Source of the DNA: Pandoraea faecigallinarum
Lineage (GTDB): Bacteria; Pseudomonadota; Gammaproteobacteria; Burkholderiales; Burkholderiaceae
Direction of reading: 5' to 3'
Assembly: GCF_001029105.3 (NCBI RefSeq)
Contig: NZ_CP011807.3
Coordinates: 1,984,001-2,048,000 of the forward strand
DNA length: 64,000 nt
Below, piece by piece: positions 38,856 to 48,702 of this stretch; the stretch's first letter is position 1; each line of letters starts with the position of its first letter. A program made the translations under genes and the position numbers. The notes beneath the pieces were generated by a model. The model was not told the DNA's origin and did not search any database. It saw nothing but the letters and a program-made list of their open reading frames with translations.

Positions 38856-40265
38856 ATGCAAGTTCAATCGATGCAATTCAAGGCGCGCGCCGGGCAGAAG
38901 CTCGCCGATCAGCGCCTGCAAGCCAACCTCAAGAAGCTCTCGACCAAGTTCGTCACGGCGCGTGCCGCGGCCATCGAGGAAATCGATTTCGAGGCGACGC
39001 GCGAGGCGCTCAAGGAGCGGCGCAACCGCGGCATCGAGAATCTCGATGTCTGGCTCGAGATCTTCGAGCGTGAAGCCACCCGGCGCGGCGCAACGGTGCT
39101 GTTTGCCGAATCGACCCAGGATGCCGCACGTCTGATTGCGGAAATCGCACGCAAGCACGACGTCAAGAAGGTGATCAAATCGAAATCGATGGTCACCGAA
39201 GAACTGCAACTCAACAAGGTGCTCGCCGACATGGGTGTGCAGTCCGTCGAGACGGACCTAGGCGAGTACATCCTTCAGATCAACGACAACGAACCGCCGT
39301 CGCACATCATTGCGCCGGTCGTACACAAGGACAAGGACGAGGTTGCGGACCTGTTTGCGCGCGTGCACCGGAAGCCGCGCCTGACCGAGATTCCGTTGAT
39401 GACGCGTGAGGCGCGCGAGATGCTGCGCCCGCAGTTTCTGTCGGCGGACATGGGCGTGACGGGCGGCAACTTTCTGGTGGCCGAAACCGGCTCGGTCGCC
39501 GTCGTGACGAACGAAGGCAACGAAGGCATGTGTACGATCATGCCGCGCGTGCACGTCGCGGTGACGGGTATCGAGAAGGTGTTGCCGACGCTCGAAGACC
39601 TGGCAACGGCCATGCGTTTGCTGCCGCGCTCGGCGACCGGGCAGGGCACGTCGAACTACTTCTCGTTGCTTACCGGCACGCGCGCCGAGGGCGAAGTCGA
39701 CGGTCCGGATCATATGTATTTCGTGCTCGTCGACGGCGGCCGGTCGGGACTCATCGGCGGGGCGTTTCAGGAGATGCTGCGTTGCATCCGGTGTGGCGCC
39801 TGCATGAACCACTGCCCGGTGTATCAGAAGATCGGCGGTCACGCCTATGGCTGGGTATATCCGGGACCGATGGGCTCGGTGCTGACGCCGAGTTACGTTG
39901 GGCTTGAGAAGACGCTCGATCTGCCGCAGGCTGCGACGCTTTGTGGCGAGTGCAATCGCGTATGTCCCGTGGGGATTCCGATTTCCGATCTGCTGCGCAA
40001 GCTGCGCGAGCGTCAGGTGGATCGCGGTCTGCGGCCGTGGCGGGAGCGCGCGGCGCTGGCCGCATGGGCGTTCGCGGCGCGACGTCCGCGTCTGTATGCA
40101 ACGCTGTCGAGCCTCGGGTCCTGGGCGCTCAGGCGCATGGGGCGCGATCGCGGCAGCATCTCGAAGCTCCCGTTCGCGGGCGGCTGGACCGACACGCGCG
40201 AGATGCCGGTGCCGAGCGGCAAGACGTTCCGCGCCATGTATCGCGAGCGTCGCGCACCGCGGTGA
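38856..40265 (+). CDS. lutB: L-lactate oxidation iron-sulfur protein LutB
   Basis: 469-residue protein: an N-terminal LUD domain (about 60-295) and a C-terminal ferredoxin-like domain with two [4Fe-4S] motifs CIRCGACMNHCPVY and CGECNRVCPV (about 309-370), then the DUF3390-like tail. It is the large subunit of the Lut lactate-oxidising complex (LldF). Confidence 0.94.
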   Translation: MQVQSMQFKARAGQKLADQRLQANLKKLSTKFVTARAAAIEEIDFEATREALKERRNRGIENLDVWLEIFEREATRRGATVLFAESTQDAARLIAEIARKHDVKKVIKSKSMVTEELQLNKVLADMGVQSVETDLGEYILQINDNEPPSHIIAPVVHKDKDEVADLFARVHRKPRLTEIPLMTREAREMLRPQFLSADMGVTGGNFLVAETGSVAVVTNEGNEGMCTIMPRVHVAVTGIEKVLPTLEDLATAMRLLPRSATGQGTSNYFSLLTGTRAEGEVDGPDHMYFVLVDGGRSGLIGGAFQEMLRCIRCGACMNHCPVYQKIGGHAYGWVYPGPMGSVLTPSYVGLEKTLDLPQAATLCGECNRVCPVGIPISDLLRKLRERQVDRGLRPWRERAALAAWAFAARRPRLYATLSSLGSWALRRMGRDRGSISKLPFAGGWTDTREMPVPSGKTFRAMYRERRAPR

Positions 40266-40324
40266 GGGGGGGCGGTGCGTCGATGTCTCGGCTCAACGCA
40301 TGAGACGTAAGTCGCCTTCAAAAG

Positions 40325-40359
40325 AAAAAGCTGGCCTCTGCAAGGAACGCCAGCTTTTT
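40325..40359. terminator. Bidirectional terminator lutB / cystine permease
   Basis: Stem AAAAAGCTGGC / GCCAGCTTTTT (40325-40335 with 40349-40359), 13-nt loop, with A and T tracts in both directions; it lies between the converging lutB and tcyL genes. Confidence 0.85.
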
Positions 40360-40382
40360 TACGTTGGAGAGATCTCGCGCGC

Positions 40383-41042
40383 TTAGGTGCGCGCAGGCAA
40401 CGCGAGCCGCTTTTCGATGCGTCGTTGCAGCGCCGACAGCCCTGTCGACAGGACCCAATAGATGGCCGCGCATGCGAGGTACAGCGGTAACGGCTGGTAC
40501 GTCGAGGCGATCACTTCCTGCGCCGAGCGCAGCAATTCCGTGACCGTAATGACGGAGACGAGCGACGTGTCCTTGATGAGGCTGATCAGACTGTTGCCGA
40601 GGCTCGGTACGGCAATTCGCAGCGCTTGCGGCGCAATGATGTGACGCAGCGTCTGCCAGTACGACAGTCCGAGACTGTAGGCGGCCAGCCATTGACCGCG
40701 TGGCATGCCTTCGAGCGCGCCACGCATGCTTTCCGACAGGTAGGCACCGACGTTCAGGCTGAGCGTGAGCACGCCGGCGGGCGTGGGTTCGAGCGAGATG
40801 CCGATGCCCGGCAATCCGTAGTAGATCACGAAGATCTGCACCAGCAGCGGTGTGCCGCGCATGATGCTCACGTATGCGCGCGCGATGGCGCGAAACACGC
40901 GCACCTTGCCGATGCCCATGACTGCCACAAGAATGCCGATCGCGAGGCCGAACACCATCGACATCAGGGCAAACTTGATCGTGAGCACGGTGCCCTGCAA
41001 CAGCACCGGCAAGGACTGGGCAGCGAGTTCGAATGGATTCAT
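40383..41042 (-). CDS. tcyL: L-cystine ABC transporter permease (TcyL/YecS-like)
   Basis: 219-residue HisMQ-type polar amino acid permease with about five membrane helices and the EAA-type loop region (GQWLAAYSLGLSYWQTLRHI, about 118-137) that contacts the ATPase. The pattern of RGTPLLVQIFVIYYGLP and SLISLIKDTSL resembles E. coli YecS. Cytoplasmic-membrane part of a periplasmic-binding-protein ABC importer. The ATPase gene is absent from this window. Confidence 0.85.
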   Translation of the reverse strand: MNPFELAAQSLPVLLQGTVLTIKFALMSMVFGLAIGILVAVMGIGKVRVFRAIARAYVSIMRGTPLLVQIFVIYYGLPGIGISLEPTPAGVLTLSLNVGAYLSESMRGALEGMPRGQWLAAYSLGLSYWQTLRHIIAPQALRIAVPSLGNSLISLIKDTSLVSVITVTELLRSAQEVIASTYQPLPLYLACAAIYWVLSTGLSALQRRIEKRLALPART

Positions 41043-41214
41043 GGGGAAATGTCTTGTGAGGTGTCGTGAAGCACAACGACAACGGCCGGCATCCGCGTGA
41101 GCCGCGTGATGCCGGCCGTGGTGACGTCTTCGATGCCTGAAGTCACGTGCCGTGAGGCGGGCGGCAGTATGACGGCGCGCTACGCGGCTTGCTGGCTGAT
41201 TGCGCTTCCGGCGT

Positions 41215-42012
41215 TTATTGCGCCGGCCTGGACGTGTCCTTGCCGAACCACTTCTGCGCGAGTTTGGCGAGCGAGCCGTCTTGCTTCATGCCGGTCAGCG
41301 CATCGTCGACGGCCTTTGCGAACTTCGGATTGCCCTTGCGGAACGGAATGCCGACTGCCTGATTGGTGCCCGGCAGCACTGCACCGGCTTCAAGCGGCAG
41401 CTTCGCGTTTTCGAGCAGGTAGGCCATCATCAGCTGATCGTTCAGCGCGGCATCCACACGCCCGGCGGCCAGGTCGGCGAGATACTCCGGCGCGCCCGGG
41501 TAGGTACGCACGTCGATTCCCGGCACGGCCTTGGCCATCTTGTCGTAATTGCTACCAAGGCTTACACCGAGCTTGTGCCCCTTGAGCGCGTCGAGCGTCT
41601 TGAACTCGCGCTTGTCGTCCTTGCGGCGGATGAGCTGTGCAGCCGAATAAGTGTATGGCTCGCTGAAGTCGAGCGACTTCTTGCGCTCGTCGGTAATGGC
41701 GACCTGGTTGACGATGACGTCGAACTTCCCGGCTTGAAGTCCGCCGATGATGCCGCTCCATTCCGTGGTGACGAATTGGGGTTTCACGCCGAGCCGTTGC
41801 GCGACGGCCTTCGCGACGTCGACATCGAAGCCGTCGAGCTGGCCCGACTTGTCACGATAGTTGAACGGCGGGTAGGTGCCTTCGATACCGATCTTCAGAA
41901 CGCCCGCAGACTTCACGGTGTCGAGCAGGTCGGCCGCGCGGGCGGGGGAGGTGCCGATCAGTGCGGCCGCGGCGAGCGGTACGACGCAGAGCGTCTTGAG
42001 CCAGGATTTCAT
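41215..42012 (-). CDS. tcyJ: L-cystine-binding periplasmic protein (TcyJ/FliY-like)
   Basis: 265-residue solute-binding protein (SBP_bac_3): signal peptide about 1-26 (ARA-A), then VLKIGIEGTYPPFNYRDKSG and FDVIVNQVAITDERKKSLDFSEPYT. This closely follows E. coli FliY (EGTYPPF, VVINQVTISDERKK), a cystine/diaminopimelate binder. It lies 172 bp upstream of the permease and forms the import system with it. Confidence 0.87.
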   Translation of the reverse strand: MKSWLKTLCVVPLAAAALIGTSPARAADLLDTVKSAGVLKIGIEGTYPPFNYRDKSGQLDGFDVDVAKAVAQRLGVKPQFVTTEWSGIIGGLQAGKFDVIVNQVAITDERKKSLDFSEPYTYSAAQLIRRKDDKREFKTLDALKGHKLGVSLGSNYDKMAKAVPGIDVRTYPGAPEYLADLAAGRVDAALNDQLMMAYLLENAKLPLEAGAVLPGTNQAVGIPFRKGNPKFAKAVDDALTGMKQDGSLAKLAQKWFGKDTSRPAQ

Positions 42013-42063
42013 GATGTCTGGTTTTTCCCTGTGTCAATGAATGGGACGCCGGCGTTCAGTCGA

Positions 42064-43092
42064 TCAGGCCGTACGCAGCGCTTGCACGCATTCTCGCACC
42101 AGCTCGGGTCCGCGGTAAATCAGGCCGCTGTACACCTGCACCAGACTGGCGCCGGCATCGAGCTTTGCCCGGGCGTCGGCGCCGCAGAGGATGCCGCCCA
42201 CGCCGATGATCGGCAGCGCACCGCCCAGTTCGCTCGCCAGGGCGCGGATCACACGATTGGACGCGTCGAACACCGGGCGTCCCGACAGGCCGCCGGTTTC
42301 GCTGGCATACGGCAGGCCTGCGACGGCTTCGCGTGAGAGCGTGGTGTTGGTCGCAATTACGCCGTCGAACCCGTGGCGCGTGAGCGTGCCGGCGATGACC
42401 TTGATCTGTTCGTCGTCGAGATCCGGCGCAATCTTCAGCGCGATCGGCACGTACTTGCCATGACGATCGGACAGGGCCCGTTGTTTGTCCTTGAGCTTGC
42501 CCAGCAGTGCGTCGAGTTCGTCGCCGCCTTGCAGTTGCCGCAGGTTCTTGGTGTTCGGAGAAGAGATGTTGACCGTCACGTACGTGGCGTACGGATAGAC
42601 CTTTTCGAGGCAGATGAGATAGTCGTCGACCGCGCGCTCGATGGGCGTGTCGGCATTCTTGCCGATATTCAGGCCGAGCGGGCCACGATAGCGGGCCGAT
42701 TGCACGTTTTGCAGAAACTGTTCGACGCCGCCGTTGTTGAAGCCCATGCGATTGATGATCGCTTCGGCTTGCGGCAGCCGGAAAATCCGCGGCTTGGGAT
42801 TGCCGGGTTGCGCACGCGGTGTGACCGTCCCGACCTCCACGAAGCCGAAGCCGAGCGCGGCGAGACCGTCGATGCAACTGCCGTCCTTGTCCAGACCGGC
42901 GGCGAGGCCGACCGGGTTCGGAAACCGGATGCCCATGACCGTGCGCGGATCTTCCGGCAGGGTCTGACCGACGAGACCGGCGAGGCCGAGCGAAGCGGCG
43001 CCGTGCAGGGTAGCCAACGTCAGATGGTGGGCTTGTTCAGCATCAAGACAGAACAGGGCGCGACGGGCCAGGGGATAGAGAGGCGCAAGCAC
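42064..43092 (-). CDS. pyrD: Dihydroorotate dehydrogenase (quinone), class 2
   Basis: Membrane-associated FMN enzyme oxidising dihydroorotate to orotate in pyrimidine synthesis with ubiquinone as acceptor. 342 residues with the amphipathic N-terminal helices ([17 protein letters not shown]) that insert in the membrane, [11 protein letters not shown], the catalytic Ser in NISSPNT (about 175-181), VNTTLSRE-like loop (ATNTTLSRE) and FMN-phosphate loop [10 protein letters not shown]. Confidence 0.96.
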   Translation of the reverse strand: MLAPLYPLARRALFCLDAEQAHHLTLATLHGAASLGLAGLVGQTLPEDPRTVMGIRFPNPVGLAAGLDKDGSCIDGLAALGFGFVEVGTVTPRAQPGNPKPRIFRLPQAEAIINRMGFNNGGVEQFLQNVQSARYRGPLGLNIGKNADTPIERAVDDYLICLEKVYPYATYVTVNISSPNTKNLRQLQGGDELDALLGKLKDKQRALSDRHGKYVPIALKIAPDLDDEQIKVIAGTLTRHGFDGVIATNTTLSREAVAGLPYASETGGLSGRPVFDASNRVIRALASELGGALPIIGVGGILCGADARAKLDAGASLVQVYSGLIYRGPELVRECVQALRTA

Positions 43093-43254
43093 GATGTCGG
43101 GTTCGGCAGAATCGGAAAGTCGCCATTTTACCGGTATCCCGAGGGTGGGGTATGTCTTTTTCTACGCTCTGCGTACTCTTGTTTTCCGGCGTTTCGGGGC
43201 ACAGATGAACGCGATGCGCACTGCCGCAGGGTGCGGCCGCGGCGATGCCGACGT

Positions 43255-44049
43255 CTATTGTCCAGGCGAGGGCGTCTGGCCGGCTGTATCGAGTGTGGCC
43301 TCGGGCATGTCCTGCCATTGCCCGTCGATCAGCCCCTGCAGCGGGCGGAAATTCGCCTTGTAGACCATTTTGCGGCTTTGTTGAATCCAGTAGCCGAGAT
43401 AGACGTGCGGCAGGCCGAGCGCGCGTGCCTGCTCAATCTGCCAAAGGATGTTGTACGTACCGTACGACGCGCCTTCGACATCCGGATCGAAGAACGTATA
43501 GACCGACGACAGGCCGTCGCTGAGGATGTCGACCATGCTGATCATGCGCAGTGTGCCGGCGCCCTGATGGCCGGGCGGCTCGCGAAATTCCACCAGACGG
43601 GAATTTACGCGGCTTTGCAGCAGGAACTGCTCGTACTGCTCGCGGCTGTCGTGGTCCATGCCGCCTCCTGCGTGGCGTCGCGACTGATAGCGCATGTAAA
43701 GCTGGTAATGCTCCTCGGTGTAATGCAGCCCGGAGACATTGACGGCAAGTGATGCGTGGCGTTTCCAGATACGTCGTTGCGTACGATTTGGGACGAAGCG
43801 CGCGATTGGCACGCGCACTGGCACGCACGCGCGGCAGCCGTCGCAGTAAGGACGGTAGGTGAATACGCCGCTGCGACGAAAGCCGGAGCGCACGAGTTCG
43901 CTGTAGACATCCGAGTTGATCAGATGGCTTGGCGTGGCAACCTGCGAGCGCGCGGTATGGTTGTCCAGATAGCTGCAGGGATAGGGCGCCGTTGCGTAGA
44001 ACTGAAGGGCTGACAGCGGGGAGAGCGGCAGTTCGTTCGGATGGGTCAC
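43255..44049 (-). CDS. bpt: Aspartate/glutamate leucyltransferase (N-degron)
   Basis: Transfers Leu from Leu-tRNA to N-terminal Asp/Glu, marking proteins for ClpS/ClpAP. 264 residues with the ATE-fold motifs [15 protein letters not shown] (about 23-37), [23 protein letters not shown] (about 58-80) and the C-terminal [20 protein letters not shown]. The length matches bacterial Bpt rather than eukaryotic Ate1. Overlaps the aat stop by 4 bp (ATGA), so both transferases of the N-end rule are coupled. Confidence 0.95.
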   Translation of the reverse strand: MTHPNELPLSPLSALQFYATAPYPCSYLDNHTARSQVATPSHLINSDVYSELVRSGFRRSGVFTYRPYCDGCRACVPVRVPIARFVPNRTQRRIWKRHASLAVNVSGLHYTEEHYQLYMRYQSRRHAGGGMDHDSREQYEQFLLQSRVNSRLVEFREPPGHQGAGTLRMISMVDILSDGLSSVYTFFDPDVEGASYGTYNILWQIEQARALGLPHVYLGYWIQQSRKMVYKANFRPLQGLIDGQWQDMPEATLDTAGQTPSPGQ

Positions 44050-44810
44050 TGCGAAACCTCGTGAGCCTTGTCTGCTGCGTTACCGTAGGCCAGTGCGCTG
44101 AGCATCCGTTTGTCCAGACGCCAGACCGGCGCGGGGGCCATGACCGCCTTTTTCACATGCGCCAGAAACGTCTCGCGAGGAATTTCCCCTCCGCCAAGTG
44201 ACGCCAAGTGAGCGGTACTTTGCTGGCAGTCTATCACCTCTATTGCGTGAGCGCGTGCAAACGCGACGAGCGCTGCCAGCGCAATTTTCGAGGCGTCGTT
44301 GCGCTTGGCGAACATCGATTCGCCATAGAACATGCGCCCCAGGGCCACGCCATACAGGCCGCCGACGCGCTCGCCGTCGTAGAACGTCTCCACGCTGTGC
44401 GCGAGTCCCGCATCGTGCAATGCGCGATACGCCGCCACGATGGCGGGTGTAATCCAGGTGCCGTCCTGTCCCCGGCGCGGTGCCTGCGCGCAGGCTTGCA
44501 TCACCGCGGGGAAGTCGACGTCCAGGCGAATTTCCCAGGCGTCTTCGCGAATCACGCGGCGCAGCAATTTGCGGAAGTTGTGGCTGACCACGAAGTTTTC
44601 GGGGCGCAGCACCATGCGCGGATCGGGGCTCCACCAGAGCACCGGCTGACCTTGCGAATACCACGGGAAGATGCCTTGCCGATAGGCGGCGAGCAGCCGT
44701 TGCGGCGAGAGGTCGAGTCCGGCAGCGAGCAACCCCGGCGCGTCGCTCGACGCATCGAGTGCCTCGTCGACCGGGGGGAAGGGATCGTTTGCTTCGAGCC
44801 AGACGACCAT
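44046..44810 (-). CDS. aat: Leucyl/phenylalanyl-tRNA-protein transferase
   Basis: Attaches Leu/Phe to N-terminal Arg/Lys residues, producing substrates of ClpAPS. 254 residues, with core motifs [23 protein letters not shown] (about 43-65), [21 protein letters not shown] and MFYGESMFA. Immediately upstream of bpt with coupled translation. Confidence 0.96.
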   Translation of the reverse strand: MVVWLEANDPFPPVDEALDASSDAPGLLAAGLDLSPQRLLAAYRQGIFPWYSQGQPVLWWSPDPRMVLRPENFVVSHNFRKLLRRVIREDAWEIRLDVDFPAVMQACAQAPRRGQDGTWITPAIVAAYRALHDAGLAHSVETFYDGERVGGLYGVALGRMFYGESMFAKRNDASKIALAALVAFARAHAIEVIDCQQSTAHLASLGGGEIPRETFLAHVKKAVMAPAPVWRLDKRMLSALAYGNAADKAHEVSQ

Positions 44811-44905
44811 GACGACGTTAGCTTTGCCGGAATTGCGCCGACTTCACGGTGCGATCGATGAAGTCGACGAGGTCGATACGCGCAGCGACGCGCGGGCCGA
44901 TGCGT

Positions 44906-45541
44906 TCAGACACGCAGCATCGGCGTGAGAATGTCCTCGGTGTGCGCCGTATGCACGGGCAGCGACGGGACCGGGACGCCGGGCGCGGCGACATTGTCTG
45001 CCGCCGCTTCGAGGTGCACGCCGAACGCGCCTGTGCGACGGTCTTCGAAGAAGTAGCGCAATGTCTTGGCGACGGTGGGGAATGCAATGTCGTCCCACGG
45101 AATTTCGTCTTCCGAGAACAGTGCGACTTCGAGGCTTTCTTCGCCGGCGGCAAATTGCGGCTCGCGCATCTGTGCCAGATAGAAGATGTGGACCTGGTTG
45201 ACGTGGGGGACGTTGAGCAGCGAGAACAGCGCGCCGACATCGACCACCGCGCCGGCTTCTTCCAGCGTTTCACGGGCGGCGGCTTGCGAGGTCGTCTCGC
45301 CGATTTCCATGAAGCCCGCGGGCAGCGTCCAGTAACCGAGGCGCGGTTCGATGGCGCGCTTGCACAGCAACACCTGATCGCCCCATACAGGCACCGTGCC
45401 GAGCACGTTGCGCGGGTTCTGGTAGTGAATGGTGCCGCAATGGGTGCAGACATGCCGTTCGCGGTTGTCACCGGGCGGAATGCGCAACTCGACCGGATGG
45501 CCGCAGGCGGAACAGAATTGGATGGGAGGACGTCGGTTCAT
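44906..45541 (-). CDS. Nudix hydrolase with zinc ribbon
   Basis: 211 residues from ATG 45541 (MNRRPPIQFCSACG). An N-terminal zinc ribbon with CSACG and CTHCG (about 10-36) precedes a Nudix domain whose box GFMEIGETTSQAAARETLEEAGA fits the GX5EX7REUXEEXGU pattern fully, so it should hydrolyse nucleoside diphosphate derivatives, likely NAD(H)/NADH-type given the zinc ribbon. The C-terminal part reads EVALFSEDEIPWDDIAFPTV. Longer in-frame upstream sequence was rejected as non-conserved. Confidence 0.9.
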   Translation of the reverse strand: MNRRPPIQFCSACGHPVELRIPPGDNRERHVCTHCGTIHYQNPRNVLGTVPVWGDQVLLCKRAIEPRLGYWTLPAGFMEIGETTSQAAARETLEEAGAVVDVGALFSLLNVPHVNQVHIFYLAQMREPQFAAGEESLEVALFSEDEIPWDDIAFPTVAKTLRYFFEDRRTGAFGVHLEAAADNVAAPGVPVPSLPVHTAHTEDILTPMLRV

Positions 45542-45691
45542 GGTTGCTGCGAGTGTATCACCGGCAACGCGCGCTGTGCGGCGACGCACACCGGGTGCCG
45601 GGATTACCCGTGGTAGCGGAAAGTTCGCCCGGGCGCGCGGCGGGGCCGATCGCCGGGCGAACGCCCATCGAAAAATATTCGGGCAGTCATG

Positions 45692-45720
45692 TTGCACTGC
45701 GATGGCAATTGTCATATAAT
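45692..45720 (+). promoter_or_regulatory. Strong sigma70 promoter of tRNA-fMet
   Basis: TTGCAC (45692-45697) and TATAAT (45715-45720) are separated by exactly 17 bp, and the tRNA gene begins 14 bp after the -10 box. There is no competing gene start, so this assignment is firm. Confidence 0.85.
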
Positions 45721-45733
45721 CTAATTCTTCAGA

Positions 45734-45810
45734 CGCGGGGTGGAGCAGTCTGGCAGCTCGTCGGGCTCATAACCCGAAGGTCACAGGTTCAAATCCTGTC
45801 CCCGCAACCA
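45734..45810 (+). tRNA. Initiator tRNA-fMet (CAT)
   Basis: 77-nt tRNA including encoded CCA. The acceptor stem begins CGCGGGG and ends CCCCGC-A, so C1 faces A72, a mismatch unique to initiator tRNA. The anticodon arm has the three G-C pairs GGG-CTCATAA-CCC, the second initiator mark; the T arm is ACAGG-TTCAAAT-CCTGT. It is very close to E. coli tRNA-fMet. Confidence 0.98.
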
Positions 45811-45815
45811 GATTC

Positions 45816-45860
45816 AAAAGCCTGATTTCCCATAAGAAATCAGGCTTTTTGCGTTTTTGT
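45816..45860 (+). terminator. tRNA-fMet terminator
   Basis: A 14-bp stem AAAAGCCTGATTTC / GAAATCAGGCTTTT with loop CCATAA, then TGCGTTTTTG; 5 bp after the tRNA CCA. Confidence 0.9.
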
Positions 45861-46034
45861 CGTTCACTTCGGGCGATCGGACTTCTGACGCCGTATTCTC
45901 GTTGCGGCATTTCTAATGCCGCGTCCGGCGCGGTGTCGGTCGGCGCGGTGCCGGTCATTCCCGCCGCGTGGCTCGTCATGTGCGGCATGGGTCCGATTCT
46001 CTGCAAGTATCCCGATATCGCCGACGGAGGCCCC

Positions 46035-46499
46035 ATGTCCGGCATCTTTCCCGCACACGAAAACGAATTCGACGCCATGGCCGATCTTTGGGAAGCCTCC
46101 GTGCGCGCCACGCACGACTTTCTGAGCGACGCCGATATTGCCTGGCTGCGTCCGCGCATTCGCAACGAGTACCTCGCGGCGGTCACGTTGCGCGTATGGC
46201 GCGACGACGCTGGTGTCATCCGTGGATTTCTCGGCGTGTCGCCGGGTCATGTCGAGATGTTGTTTGTGGCGCCCGAGGCGCGTCGACAGGGCATCGGCGC
46301 TGCGCTTCTGGCTCATGCGGTGCGTGAGTTGGGTTGCACGCGGGTCGACGTCAACGAGCAGAATCCCCAGGCGCTGGCGTTTTACCGGCGCGAGGGGTTC
46401 GAAGTGACGGGGCGCTCGGAACTCGACGCTCAGGGACGGCCGTTTCCGTTGCTGCACATGCAACTCTCAACGGCGCATGTGCGCCTGACGGGCACTTAG
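46035..46499 (+). CDS. GNAT acetyltransferase (YjaB-like)
   Basis: 154-residue GNAT-fold protein. Start MSGIFPAHEN is preceded by GGAGG (CGGAGGCCCC). It has the acyl-CoA pyrophosphate loop ARRQGIGAALL (about 83-93) and the C-terminal VNEQNPQALAFYRREGFEVTGRSELD region, strongly reminiscent of E. coli YjaB (VNEQNEQAVGFYKKVGF). Substrate unknown. It ends tail-to-tail with eamA, overlapping by 4 bp. Confidence 0.88.
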   Translation: MSGIFPAHENEFDAMADLWEASVRATHDFLSDADIAWLRPRIRNEYLAAVTLRVWRDDAGVIRGFLGVSPGHVEMLFVAPEARRQGIGAALLAHAVRELGCTRVDVNEQNPQALAFYRREGFEVTGRSELDAQGRPFPLLHMQLSTAHVRLTGT

Positions 46500-47380
46500 C
46501 GTGACGAGGGAAGCAGGCGTTGCTTGATGCGTGTGCCAAAGACGTTGATGACGAGGCCGGCCATCACCAGCGCCGCGCCGTAAATTTGTGGCGCGGTGAG
46601 TTGTTCGTCGAGCAACAAAGCGGCCGACGCGAGACCGATGATCGGTACGAGCAGCGAGAATGGTGCGACCTGGCTGGCCGGGTAGCGCGTCATCAGGCGG
46701 CCCCACAGCGTGTAGCCGACGAGCGTTGCGATGAATGCGAGATAGGCGATGGCGAAGATCGACGATCCCGAAATGTGCGCGAGCGAGTCCGCGATCTGTT
46801 GCGGACCTTCAAACCAATAGGAGAGTAGCGCGAACGGAATCGGCGGAATCAGGCTGGCCCAGACCACGAGGCCGACAAGATCGACGTTACCGATTTTCTT
46901 TGTGACGATGTTGCCGGTTGCCCAGCTCAGCGACGCGCACAAGGTGAGCACGAAGCCGATCAGCGTCATGGCCCCGCCGCCTTGCATGCCGATGACGGTG
47001 AGGCCCGCGGCCGCGATCAGGAGGCCGACGACGTTTTGTGCACGAAAGCGTTCGTCGAGGCATAACACGGCAAGTCCCAGCGTAAAGAAGGCTTGCGCCT
47101 GCAACACGAGCGACGCCAGACCTGCCGGCATGCCGACGTACATCGCGGTGAAGAGCAGGGCAAATTGGCCGAACGAAATGGTGGCACCGTAGGCGATGAG
47201 CCATTTGAGCGGCACCGGTGGGCGCTTGACGAAGAAGATCGCGGGGAAGGCGGCAAGCAAGAATCGCAGCGCGCCCAAAAGCATCGGTGGCACCCCGTGC
47301 AGGCCGACTTTGATGACAACGAAGTTCACGCCCCAGGCGAGTACCACGATGAGTGCCTGCAAGAGGTCCTTCGGTGTCAT
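46496..47380 (-). CDS. eamA: EamA-type O-acetylserine/cysteine exporter
   Basis: 294-residue, ten-helix DMT transporter. Sequence follows E. coli EamA (YdeD) over long stretches: VVLAWGVNFVVIKVGLHG, LRFLLAAFPAIFF, MPAGLASLVLQAQAFFTLGL and ASAALLLDEQLTAPQ. Exports cysteine-pathway intermediates; assignment by resemblance. Confidence 0.88.
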   Translation of the reverse strand: MTPKDLLQALIVVLAWGVNFVVIKVGLHGVPPMLLGALRFLLAAFPAIFFVKRPPVPLKWLIAYGATISFGQFALLFTAMYVGMPAGLASLVLQAQAFFTLGLAVLCLDERFRAQNVVGLLIAAAGLTVIGMQGGGAMTLIGFVLTLCASLSWATGNIVTKKIGNVDLVGLVVWASLIPPIPFALLSYWFEGPQQIADSLAHISGSSIFAIAYLAFIATLVGYTLWGRLMTRYPASQVAPFSLLVPIIGLASAALLLDEQLTAPQIYGAALVMAGLVINVFGTRIKQRLLPSSR

Positions 47381-47688
47381 GCTGGCATCTCCCGGAGCGG
47401 TATTAGTTAATTTGTTATCGAGCGAAGCCGAAAGTGTACTCCCGATGAGTGAGCGCGTCGTGTGAAAAAACTGTCGAAAGGCGCGCTGGACGTGCGCGGA
47501 GGTCAGAGCAGCCGGTTTGCCCGGCGTAGACGCCTCCGGCAGCCGCAGAAGCCATGACGTATACTTTGGGTTTCGTGTATCAAGAGACGCCGTCCTGCTA
47601 TCGCCGTACGTCGCTGTTTCGGGTCTGCTGGGAGACCTGTTGAGCGCTGGGCGAACCGGGCGGCGTTTGCCGTATCTGAGGAATTTGC

Positions 47689-48702
47689 ATGAACTTGCCT
47701 CCCCGCCGCGTCAGCGTCGCACCGATGATGGATTGGACGGATCGTCATTGCCGGGTCTTCCATCGTCAGTTGTCGCGTCACACGTGGCTGTATACCGAGA
47801 TGGTGACGACCGGCGCCTTGTTGTACGGCGACGTTGCACGTCATCTCGATTTCGACGCGATCGAGCACCCCGTCGCATTGCAGTTGGGCGGCAGCGAGCC
47901 GCAGGACCTGGCGCGTGCCGCGAAGCTTGGCGAGCAGTGGGGTTACGACGAGATCAACCTGAATTGCGGATGTCCGTCGGAACGCGTGCAGCGCGGCGCG
48001 TTCGGCGCCTGCCTGATGGCAGAGCCGGAATTGGTGGCCGACTGTGTGAAGGCGATGCGCGATGTGGTGCAGGTGCCGGTCACGGTCAAGCATCGCATCG
48101 GCATCGATGACGTCGAGTCGTTCTCGTTCGTCGAGGAGTTCGTCGGCAAGATCGCCGAGGCCGGGTGCACGACATTCATCGTTCACGCGCGTAATGCCAT
48201 CCTCAAGGGACTGAGCCCGAAGGAAAATCGCGAGATTCCGCCGCTGAAGTACGACTACGCCTATCGACTGAAGCAAGTCTTCCCGCAACTCGAAATTCTC
48301 ATCAACGGTGGAGTGAAGACGCTCGATGAGGTCGAATTGCACCTCCAGCATGTTGACGGTGTGATGTTGGGGCGCGAGGCGTATCACAATCCCTATGTGC
48401 TCGCGGAAGTGGATGCGCGCTTTTATGGTGGCACCGCGCCGGCGAAATCGCGTGAAGCGGTCGAGGACGCGCTGATCGAATACGCGGCGGCGCAAGTGGA
48501 GCGGGGGCAGTATCTTGGTGCGATCACGCGTCACGCGTTGGGGTTGTATCGCGGCGTGCCGGGCGCACGCGGGTGGCGGCGGGTGTTGTCGGATCCGAAG
48601 CGTCTCAAAGCGGGCGTGAGCGCATTCGAAGAGGCGCGGGCGCAGTTGCGCGCGAGCGCATTCGCCGAGCGTGACGATGCGCAGTCCGTGGCGGCTGCGT
48701 GA
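47689..48702 (+). CDS. dusA: tRNA-dihydrouridine(20/20a) synthase
   Basis: FMN/NADPH enzyme reducing U20/U20a in the tRNA D-loop. 337 residues: SVAPMMDWTDRHCR (about 9-22), TEMVTTGALLYGD, the catalytic-Cys region NLNCGCPSERVQRGAFGACL (Cys in NCGCPSERV), KHRIGIDD and LINGGVKTLDEVE. These follow E. coli DusA more closely than DusB/C (GLSPKENREIPPL). No operon. Confidence 0.96.
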   Translation: MNLPPRRVSVAPMMDWTDRHCRVFHRQLSRHTWLYTEMVTTGALLYGDVARHLDFDAIEHPVALQLGGSEPQDLARAAKLGEQWGYDEINLNCGCPSERVQRGAFGACLMAEPELVADCVKAMRDVVQVPVTVKHRIGIDDVESFSFVEEFVGKIAEAGCTTFIVHARNAILKGLSPKENREIPPLKYDYAYRLKQVFPQLEILINGGVKTLDEVELHLQHVDGVMLGREAYHNPYVLAEVDARFYGGTAPAKSREAVEDALIEYAAAQVERGQYLGAITRHALGLYRGVPGARGWRRVLSDPKRLKAGVSAFEEARAQLRASAFAERDDAQSVAAA

